22,291 bases of DNA from CALJTV01 sp034433775. GTDB lineage: Bacteria; Chloroflexota; Dehalococcoidia; GIF9; UBA5629. The DNA is taken from positions 1 to 22,291 of the forward strand of contig DAOUAI010000080.1 of the NCBI GenBank assembly GCA_034433775.1. Reading direction: 5' to 3'. Position 1 is the first letter of the stretch, and the number at the start of each line of letters is the position of its first letter. Both the position numbers and the translations under genes were made by a program. The notes beneath the pieces were generated by a model, which had not been told where the DNA came from, searched no databases, and saw only the letters and a list, made by a program, of their open reading frames with translations. Positions 1 through 5,706 of this stretch are shown here, piece after piece.

Positions 1-1
1 T

Positions 2-520
2 AAGCTGGAAGTCGCCCAGCGTGCCCTCGATGCCGGGGCGCAGATGATAAACGATATCTGGGGGTTGAAGATGGAACCACGGCTGGCGCGCCTGGCGGCG
101 GAGAGGAAAGTGCCTATCATCTTAATGAGCAATCAGCGAGACAAGCCACAGCGTCGGATCGTACCTGCTGTGCTTGCCGATTTAAAGCGGTCCATTGACA
201 TAGTGCTGGATGCTGGTGTGCCCTGGAATGATATAATTGTTGACCCTGGTGTCGGCTTCGGGAAGACGCTGGAGCAGAATCTAGAACTGGTATGGCGGTT
301 GGATGAGTTCAAGGTTCTGGGGAGACCGATTTTGCTCGGTACCTCGCGGAAGTCTATGATCGGGCTGGTGCTGGATTTGCCGCAGGACCAGCGTGTTGAG
401 GGCACTGCAGCCACAGTAGCCATAGGAATTGCCAAGGGTGCTGATATAGTCAGGGTACACGATGTCAAGCAGATGGTTAGAGTGTGCCGTATGAGTGATG
501 CCATTGCGCGTGGCAGGTAG
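2..520 (+). CDS. folP: Dihydropteroate synthase, C-terminal part (5' end outside window)
   Basis: FolP condenses 6-hydroxymethyl-7,8-dihydropterin pyrophosphate with p-aminobenzoate to give dihydropteroate in cytosolic folate synthesis. The reading frame is open from the window edge (first full codon at base 2), so the start and the N-terminal pterin-binding strand are missing; 172 residues remain. Visible family landmarks are the alanine-rich helix before the INDI motif, the DPGVGFGKT segment with the following NLEL helix, and the LGTSRKS motif whose Ser-Arg-Lys binds the pterin pyrophosphate or sulfonamide. The end, with the VRVHDV strand, is complete. The next gene, folK, starts 10 bases after the stop, so the two are cotranscribed. 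The internal ATG at 44 lies inside conserved sequence and is not the true start. The family assignment is very secure. Confidence 0.95.
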   Translation, partial: KLEVAQRALDAGAQMINDIWGLKMEPRLARLAAERKVPIILMSNQRDKPQRRIVPAVLADLKRSIDIVLDAGVPWNDIIVDPGVGFGKTLEQNLELVWRLDEFKVLGRPILLGTSRKSMIGLVLDLPQDQRVEGTAATVAIGIAKGADIVRVHDVKQMVRVCRMSDAIARGR

Positions 521-529
521 AGACAAGCT

Positions 530-1036
530 GTGGCTACTGTATATCTTGGACTTGGTTCCAACCTCGGTGACAGGAAGAGCAATCTGGCACGCGCTTTGCG
601 GTTGTTGGAACGATATGTGGTGATAGAGAAGGTCTCTTCCGTCTACGAAACCGAGCCGGTGGGCTTCGCGCAGCAACCAAAGTTTCTCAATGTTGTCTGC
701 CGGGTTTCCGCCGCTTTATCACCGAGGCAACTTCTGAGGGTGGTGAAAGAAATAGAGGCTGAGATGGGGAGAAAGCCGTCTTTCCGTAACGCCCCCAGAC
801 CGATTGATATCGACATACTGTTTTACGGGGATGAAGTGGTCAACTCTGCGGAGTTACAAGTTCCCCACCCCAGGCTTGCTGAGCGGGCATTTGTACTTGT
901 CCCTCTGGCAGAGATAGCACCAGAGCAAGTGCATCCTGTTTTAGGGAAGACCGTAGCGGAATTGCTGAGTGAGCTGGAGAGCGTATCCGGAGTCTGTAAG
1001 TGGGCGGAAGCGGAGACGATTCTAACCGGGAGGTGA
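530..1036 (+). CDS. folK: 2-amino-4-hydroxy-6-hydroxymethyldihydropteridine pyrophosphokinase
   Basis: HPPK transfers pyrophosphate from ATP to 6-hydroxymethyl-7,8-dihydropterin, making the substrate of FolP. The 168-residue length is normal for a monofunctional HPPK. The N-terminal YLGLGSNLGDR motif (residues 5-15) and the PRPIDIDILFYGD signature (about 89-101), whose aspartates bind the two magnesium ions, are both intact. VPHPRL follows at about 111, as in the family. The start is a GTG at 530, since no ATG lies near the conserved N-terminus. The gene sits 9 bases after folP and 5 bases before the PTPS gene, so this is a compact folate operon. I see no bifunctional fusion to FolB or FolP. 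Confidence 0.96.
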   Translation: MATVYLGLGSNLGDRKSNLARALRLLERYVVIEKVSSVYETEPVGFAQQPKFLNVVCRVSAALSPRQLLRVVKEIEAEMGRKPSFRNAPRPIDIDILFYGDEVVNSAELQVPHPRLAERAFVLVPLAEIAPEQVHPVLGKTVAELLSELESVSGVCKWAEAETILTGR

Positions 1037-1041
1037 TGTAA

Positions 1042-1410
1042 ATGTATCGAATATCTGTGGAAGACCACTTTGATGCCGCTCATTATCTCAGAGATTATGG
1101 CGGCAGGTGTGAAAACTTACATGGTCACCGCTTCAAGGTGGTGGCAAGTATCACCGCCGAGAGGCTCGATAGCACGGGGCTGGCTTACGATTTCACCAAA
1201 ATGAAAAAACATCTCAAAGAGGTGCTCGCTTCATTTGACCATGTGTGTCTCAATGAGGTGCCGCCGTTCGACAGGGTGAACCCTTCTTCGGAGAATATCG
1301 CCGTTGCTATCTTTGACAGGCTTAAAGAGCGCCTTCCCGAGGGGGTAAGACTGGCGAGTGTAGAGGTGTGGGAATCGCCACAGACATGGGTGACCTATAT
1401 GCCAGACTAG
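1042..1410 (+). CDS. COG0720 6-pyruvoyl-tetrahydropterin synthase / QueD family, CE(X)2HGH (PTPS-I/III) type
   Basis: This tunnel-fold zinc enzyme acts on 7,8-dihydroneopterin triphosphate. The zinc ligands are His14, His27 and His29 (HGH). Asp66-His67 match the catalytic pair, and Glu111 in VWESP anchors the pterin ring. The catalytic stretch reads Cys23-Glu24-Asn-Leu-His-Gly-His, so both the QueD cysteine and the PTPS-III glutamate are present. COG0720 members with CE(X)2HGH are known dual-function PTPS-I/III enzymes, making 6-carboxytetrahydropterin for queuosine and 6-hydroxymethyl-dihydropterin for folate. The position right after folP and folK, with no folB visible, fits a folate role. 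The AGGTGATG ribosome site lies just before the ATG, and the gene overlaps the convergent Trm112-like gene by four bases. Length (122 aa) is typical. Plain QueD is the alternative. Confidence 0.93.
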   Translation: MYRISVEDHFDAAHYLRDYGGRCENLHGHRFKVVASITAERLDSTGLAYDFTKMKKHLKEVLASFDHVCLNEVPPFDRVNPSSENIAVAIFDRLKERLPEGVRLASVEVWESPQTWVTYMPD

Positions 1411-1595
1411 GTGGTTTTATTCAGGTACGGTGGTAACAGGTTGGGGATACTTTCGGTAATAGGGTAATGATGGTCGCACTTCTGGCAATAGAGGCTGCCA
1501 GAGACCACATCGCCATCTTTCTCTTCGGTTATTGAGAGTTGCAGTTCCCCCTTACATACCGGACAAGCCAGGATATCCATCAGTTCTTTCTTCAT
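1407..1595 (-). CDS. Trm112-family (YcaR/UPF0434-like) small zinc protein
   Basis: This 62-residue protein has two CxxC pairs (Cys11/Cys14 and Cys37/Cys40) within the layout typical of bacterial Trm112-like proteins: a MDILACPVC start, a short beta region, a second knuckle, then YPI and an IPNLLP tail. In eukaryotes and archaea Trm112 activates methyltransferases; bacterial relatives are usually unassigned, so the partner here is unknown. A GAGGTG ribosome site lies 5 bases before the ATG. The last four bases (CTAG, 1407-1410) carry the stop codons of both this gene and the convergent PTPS gene. The family call is strong; the function is not established. Confidence 0.85.
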   Translation of the reverse strand: MKKELMDILACPVCKGELQLSITEEKDGDVVSGSLYCQKCDHHYPITESIPNLLPPYLNKTT

Positions 1596-1646
1596 GGTTT
1601 CACCTCAAGCACCTTCCAGGCTATTGGTGCGTTGTTCTCGGCGGGC

Positions 1647-2243
1647 TTAACGGAACAGGTAAGCCCAGATCGACATCTTCACCTCTTTGGTGACGGTCCT
1701 TTCCTTGAGGACAGGTGTAGGTACCTCATGGTACTTGGTCACCTCACGGGACTTGGTCACCGTCCTGAGTTTGGTGATTTCCTCAGGATAGCTCATCTTT
1801 ATCACTGCATGTGCTTGCCCGGTGCCCCAGTACCAGTCATGATAAAAATAAGGCCACACACGGCAGTCGGTGCCATCGCTGTCCGGGCATCTGATGTAGT
1901 AGTAAACAGGGTAAGGATAGGTGTAGCCCTGAATGCTTATGGTTATGGTGCCGGGCTTATCCACAGTAAAGGTATAGGACCAGCTTGAAGGATAAACATA
2001 GGCATCGTAGATGGTGGTTGTCCTGGTCTCGGTGACCTTGTATGGTTCCTCTTCGGTGTAGCTCTCGGTGACGGTGTAGGGCTGGCTCTTCATCTCTGTG
2101 TCCCAGTACTGTTCTGTAACCTGAACAGATGCTGTCTTGATGGGCAGCGCGAAGATGATGCAAAGCAGGACTACAGGCGAGATGGCAGCGACGACAAGCT
2201 TCCAGTGGTTAGTCAAATAGTTTTTAATCTTTTCGGTCACCAT
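1647..2243 (-). CDS. Hypothetical membrane-anchored, Tyr-rich protein with VTE/VTK repeats
   Basis: I do not recognise a named family. The 198-residue protein has a short basic N-terminus, one hydrophobic segment at about residues 15-36 (signal anchor), and an otherwise exported-looking body. After the anchor come repeats of the form VTE-x-Y-x(3)-E/Q-PY (about 41-75). A Tyr/Trp-rich central section with two cysteines and alternating beta-like residues follows (about 80-150), then a second repetitive stretch of TVTK/EVTK units (about 155-190). The central section could be a beta-sandwich flanked by extended stalks, but that is an inference. I place the start at the ATG at 2243 because GGAGGTG lies 3 bases upstream; a GTG six bases further out is too close to that site. 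It has its own promoter and is unrelated in sequence to its neighbours. Confidence 0.75.
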   Translation of the reverse strand: MVTEKIKNYLTNHWKLVVAAISPVVLLCIIFALPIKTASVQVTEQYWDTEMKSQPYTVTESYTEEEPYKVTETRTTTIYDAYVYPSSWSYTFTVDKPGTITISIQGYTYPYPVYYYIRCPDSDGTDCRVWPYFYHDWYWGTGQAHAVIKMSYPEEITKLRTVTKSREVTKYHEVPTPVLKERTVTKEVKMSIWAYLFR

Positions 2244-2249
2244 TTTCAC

Positions 2250-2295
2250 CTCCCTCCAGGTAATTCAATTATAGCAGAATTACGACCTCAGTTCA
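2250..2295 (-). promoter_or_regulatory. Promoter and leader of the VTE-repeat protein gene
   Basis: On the minus strand a perfect TATAAT -10 box (plus-strand ATTATA, 2268-2273) lies about 24 bases upstream of the ATG, followed by the strong GGAGGTG ribosome site. The -35 region is weak (TGAACT-like, about 2290-2295). This suggests the gene is transcribed separately from the YhaO/YhaN pair upstream. No terminator hairpin is visible between 2274 and 2326. Confidence 0.5.
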
Positions 2296-2326
2296 TTTTT
2301 CGAGTTGTGGTGGGTGTGCGCGTAGC

Positions 2327-4456
2327 TCAGCCCTGTGGCAATTCTATTATCCTATCGGCGATAGCATCGTATATGTCTCCGAGGGTGAAGATGATCACCT
2401 GCTGATTTTTGCTGATCTCTTTCAAGGCGTTAAGTGCCCGCTGTAGACGGATGTTGTCGAAATTGTAGAATGGGTCATCCAGTATAAGTGGTGGCTGCTT
2501 GTCACGATAGATGACCTCTGCCAGTGCCAGCCGACAGGCGAGGTAGAACTGGTCGATGGTACCGCCGCTGAGTTCCTCGGGTTCTACCGGGGCGCCCTTT
2601 TCTCTGGAATAAATGGTGAATTCCAGCAAATTTGTTTGCTTGAGTTCCACCTCTCTATATCTGCTATCTGTGAAAGTGCTAAGGTTGTTCTCCACTTTTG
2701 TTTTCAGTTCGTCATGTATTGCTGTGAGGGTCTCATTTCTAGCCTGCAAAATGAACTTTTTGGCGAGTTCATAGATCACTAGTTTCCTTTTCCATTGTTC
2801 CAGTTCCTCTCTCGTGTCCTGTAGTTTCTCCTCTGCCTGGCTCAATTCTTCGGCATCGTAGGGGGCAGTTTTTATTTTCAGTTCCAGCTCTAGCTTTTTG
2901 CGCTTAAGCCTTTCCTGTGCCTCTTCGGACTCCTTTTTTCGCCCCTCGTACTTAATGAAGTCTTCTGCGGACAGCCTGGTGTTTTCCAGTTCTGGGGTGA
3001 GCCTTTTCTCTGCTACTGCTAGCTCACCAGCCAGCTTGTTTTTTTGCTCTTCGATCTGTTCTGCTGTTTGCCCGGCCAGCATGGCATCCAGCTTTGTCTG
3101 GCAGTCTTTCAGGTCTTGAGTTACCTGTTCGAAGTAGCGGTATTTGCGGTCAAATTCTTCGCTGGAGTTGCATTGTATTCCCAGCAGGGTCTGAACCTCT
3201 TCTTCCTTAAGGTTATTGAGCGCGTTTTCCATCTGCTCAATCCTTTTCTCCAGTCCCCTTTTTTCGGTAACAGTAGTGGCGATGTAACTTCTTGCCCACA
3301 GCGATACTATGAGCAATATTATGCCGATGCCGCCAGCCGCCGCTGCTGCTGAATTGATGGGCATAGCGGCAAAACCGAGCACTGTGACGATAGCACCTGC
3401 TATCAACATGCCTCTTGATGCCATCGCTAAGATAAGCCGACGTTTTCTGAGATATTCCTCTTTAGTGGACAGTTCCTGTCTTACCTTTGCCAGGTCCCCG
3501 CTTATGCCCCGGCGTTTCATATCCAGTTCCTCGAGACCTTTCTTTATTTCCGTTATCCTCTCTCCGCTGTCGAACCCGGGGATACCTTGCCGTTCCCGTC
3601 TCAGCCTCCTCATTTCGCCTTCCAGTGATTTTATATCGCTGTCTAATTTATTGATACTGTCAAAATCTTTCTTCAGTCTTGCAATTTCCTTTTCTATATC
3701 CCTTAGTTCCTTGTTTTTGTCCAGAAGGTTCTGGCACATATTGAGGTCCTCTGTCACTTGTGAAAGTTGCCTTTCCACATCCGGAAGCTCTCGTTTCAGC
3801 CGTTCTATCTCCTCCACTTTTTCTCTGATTTCATTTAGCCTCTGTTCCTGCTTTTCTATCTGCTCCTGTATCCTAGCGATCGGTCCCGGCTCTTTGGCGG
3901 GTTTTTCCAGCCCCTTTTTCAGCCAGGAGATTTCCTCGTCGAGCCTTCGGACGATATCGGTGGCGGTAAGCCCTCCAAGGCTACCGGTGACTATTTTCTC
4001 CAGGTTTCTGCTGAGTTCCTCTTTACCTGACTCGATGTCTCTGAGTTCGTCCTGTTTGATGCACGAGGTAGAGAGGAAGATGTCACGGGAGTCGGTGCCA
4101 AGTACCTGGTGGAGCTTTTCGCTGACCTGGCGTTTGGTTTCCCACCTATCTTTCCCATCTGTGAGGCATAAAGTCTTCTTGTTAAAGTCCTTTTCCAAAA
4201 GATATCGGACACCGCCGGATTCGAGCTCAATACTAACTTTGCCTTTGCTCTCTGCACCCCAGGTCCAGAGCCTCTCCAGCCCCTTTTTATTGCTTGTAGG
4301 GTCTTCGAATATAGCGGTGAGCATTCCTTCGAGGAGGGTGGACTTGCCAGACTCGTTCAGAGGACCTTTAACCACGTTTACACCAGGGCTGAAGTCTACC
4401 TCCAGTTGCTCCCTGAACTTTTTAAAGTTCTGAAGCTTCACCTTTCTGATCAGCAT
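2327..4456 (-). CDS. SbcC/Rad50-like AAA ATPase of the YhaN type with membrane hairpin
   Basis: This is an SMC-like ATPase expected to pair with the preceding metallophosphoesterase in DNA end processing. The N-terminal LQNFKKF strand leads to Walker A GPLNESGKST (residues 31-40). Long charged coiled coils run at about 170-335 and 400-600. The C-terminal half-domain has the LSGGT signature (about 627), Walker B LILDDPF (about 655) and the D-loop region. Between the coils, where Rad50/SbcC carry a CxxC zinc hook, there is no CxxC. Instead there is a hydrophobic double segment at about 345-392 (an Ile/Ala/Val-rich hairpin with a central Ala-rich turn). This matches B. subtilis YhaN-like proteins. 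At 709 aa it is shorter than classical SbcC (about 1,000 aa). The start ATG overlaps the stop of the partner gene (TGATG), so they are probably translationally coupled. Confidence 0.88.
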   Translation of the reverse strand: MLIRKVKLQNFKKFREQLEVDFSPGVNVVKGPLNESGKSTLLEGMLTAIFEDPTSNKKGLERLWTWGAESKGKVSIELESGGVRYLLEKDFNKKTLCLTDGKDRWETKRQVSEKLHQVLGTDSRDIFLSTSCIKQDELRDIESGKEELSRNLEKIVTGSLGGLTATDIVRRLDEEISWLKKGLEKPAKEPGPIARIQEQIEKQEQRLNEIREKVEEIERLKRELPDVERQLSQVTEDLNMCQNLLDKNKELRDIEKEIARLKKDFDSINKLDSDIKSLEGEMRRLRRERQGIPGFDSGERITEIKKGLEELDMKRRGISGDLAKVRQELSTKEEYLRKRRLILAMASRGMLIAGAIVTVLGFAAMPINSAAAAAGGIGIILLIVSLWARSYIATTVTEKRGLEKRIEQMENALNNLKEEEVQTLLGIQCNSSEEFDRKYRYFEQVTQDLKDCQTKLDAMLAGQTAEQIEEQKNKLAGELAVAEKRLTPELENTRLSAEDFIKYEGRKKESEEAQERLKRKKLELELKIKTAPYDAEELSQAEEKLQDTREELEQWKRKLVIYELAKKFILQARNETLTAIHDELKTKVENNLSTFTDSRYREVELKQTNLLEFTIYSREKGAPVEPEELSGGTIDQFYLACRLALAEVIYRDKQPPLILDDPFYNFDNIRLQRALNALKEISKNQQVIIFTLGDIYDAIADRIIELPQG

Positions 4457-5568
4457 CAGAGCACCATTCTACCTTCCAGCAGTGCTAGTCCGAGTTGCAG
4501 GGCTTCCTCAGCGTTTTTCCTCTCAAGCTTATCTTGGCACTTTTCAATATAGTCCTTCATCAACTGTACGAAATTGGCAATGATCAGACGCCCTTCGTAT
4601 TGTCCTTCTGGGAGGCGTGGATAGGACAGGTCATCGATTTTGAGGTGAAAGAACAGGTCTTGAAGTTCTGTGGTCAATTCTTCGCGGTCTATATCTTCTA
4701 ATCGCGCGCCCTTGAGTGTGACCTTGCGTACTAGGTTGTGGTCAGCGCCTTGGCTTATCCTGCTTTTGAGTTCTGAGAGATCATTTATGGAGGAGAGGTC
4801 TACAGTCACCTCGTCATAGCGGCGGCATCCGACCTGTCTTCTTTCTACCGTTGTATCTCCTGAATCAGGGATGGTCACAAGAAGGCATTGTCCCGGTTCT
4901 TTCTGGTCAAGGGAGATGAGTTCAGGGGAGCCTGAGTACCATGCGGTGACTCCCTTTTCCAGACAGGGATAAGCCCGATGCCAGTGCCCTAAAGCAATAT
5001 AGTTCATGCCGCTGCTTCTAAGTTGTTCTATGGTGAACACATGGTCATCTCTGTCCACTGAGCCTATGTCGAGCGAGCCGTGTGCCATAGCCACATGGAA
5101 ACGACTCGACGTCAGCGGGTGGAGTCCTTCGAGCGGACTTTCATAGGAGCGGTTGCTTATGTTCGGTCTGCCGTGAATTGTGAGGTTGAGCCGGGGAAAC
5201 GCCTTGATCAGCCAGCCTTCACCTGTGAAGACTGTCACATTGGGGCACAGGCTCTGAAAGTCCACCTTACGGTAGATGGAGTCTTGGTCAAAGCAGTCGT
5301 GGGTGCCCGGTATGATACAGACGTGTATATTGTCTTTCGCCAGCAGGTCGCACTGCTCCTTAACGAGCTGAATGTCTTTTTGTGCCACGAGGTTAGAATC
5401 GAACAGGTCGCCTGCAATAAGCAAAATATCTACCTTTTCGTCCCTGGCTAGCGAGACCAGTTTTTTGAATGTAGCCCTGACCTGTTCTCGTTGTTCTTTA
5501 CCTTTTTCTCCCAGTGTGGTGAATTTGACGCCGAGGTGGATATCAGCGGTATGCAGCAGCCTGACCAC
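4456..5568 (-). CDS. SbcD/Mre11/YhaO-like metallophosphoesterase
   Basis: This is the nuclease partner of the overlapping ATPase, predicted to be a Mn-dependent DNA exo/endonuclease. The calcineurin-like motifs run in order: Asp9-x-His11 (TADIHLG), Asp54 (AGDLFD), the motif III block PGTHD (88-91), His163 (MAHGS) and His195-x-His197 (GHWH). YSGSPE (211-216) is also typical of Mre11/SbcD. Motif III normally reads GNHD; here the metal-bridging Asn is Thr89. The C-terminal part (about 250-370) would be the capping and ATPase-binding region. Length (370 aa) is normal for SbcD/YhaO. Start is a GTG at 5568 with GGGGGAG upstream. The SbcD versus YhaO assignment rests on the partner having a membrane hairpin. 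Confidence 0.9.
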   Translation of the reverse strand: MVRLLHTADIHLGVKFTTLGEKGKEQREQVRATFKKLVSLARDEKVDILLIAGDLFDSNLVAQKDIQLVKEQCDLLAKDNIHVCIIPGTHDCFDQDSIYRKVDFQSLCPNVTVFTGEGWLIKAFPRLNLTIHGRPNISNRSYESPLEGLHPLTSSRFHVAMAHGSLDIGSVDRDDHVFTIEQLRSSGMNYIALGHWHRAYPCLEKGVTAWYSGSPELISLDQKEPGQCLLVTIPDSGDTTVERRQVGCRRYDEVTVDLSSINDLSELKSRISQGADHNLVRKVTLKGARLEDIDREELTTELQDLFFHLKIDDLSYPRLPEGQYEGRLIIANFVQLMKDYIEKCQDKLERKNAEEALQLGLALLEGRMVL

Positions 5569-5610
5569 AGCTCCCCCTTTTTATAAACGAAGTCACAATG
5601 AGTTTACTTT

Positions 5611-5639
5611 ATATTAACAGTCGTTGGGTCTGGAGTCAA
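5611..5639 (-). promoter_or_regulatory. Promoter of the SbcD/SbcC-like operon
   Basis: On the minus strand TTGACT (plus 5634-5639) is followed after 17 bases by TAATAT (plus 5611-5616), about 42 bases before the GTG start. The -35 matches consensus at 5 of 6 positions and the -10 at 4 of 6. The rest of the 5569-5706 divergent spacer shows no clear plus-strand promoter. Confidence 0.5.
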
Positions 5640-5706
5640 AAGGGTGTCGCCGGGTATTGCGCCAGGTCAGCTATTGTGCTAGAGTTGGGCTGGTTGGGCG
5701 AGTCTG

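Noticed and set aside
3309..4433. A long open frame on the plus strand (374 codons, Ser-rich) opposite the SbcC-like ATPase
   Set aside because: It is antisense to the coiled-coil part of a clearly conserved gene; its Ser/Leu-rich composition is what the reverse complement of Glu/Lys/Leu-rich codons produces, and it has no recognisable motif.
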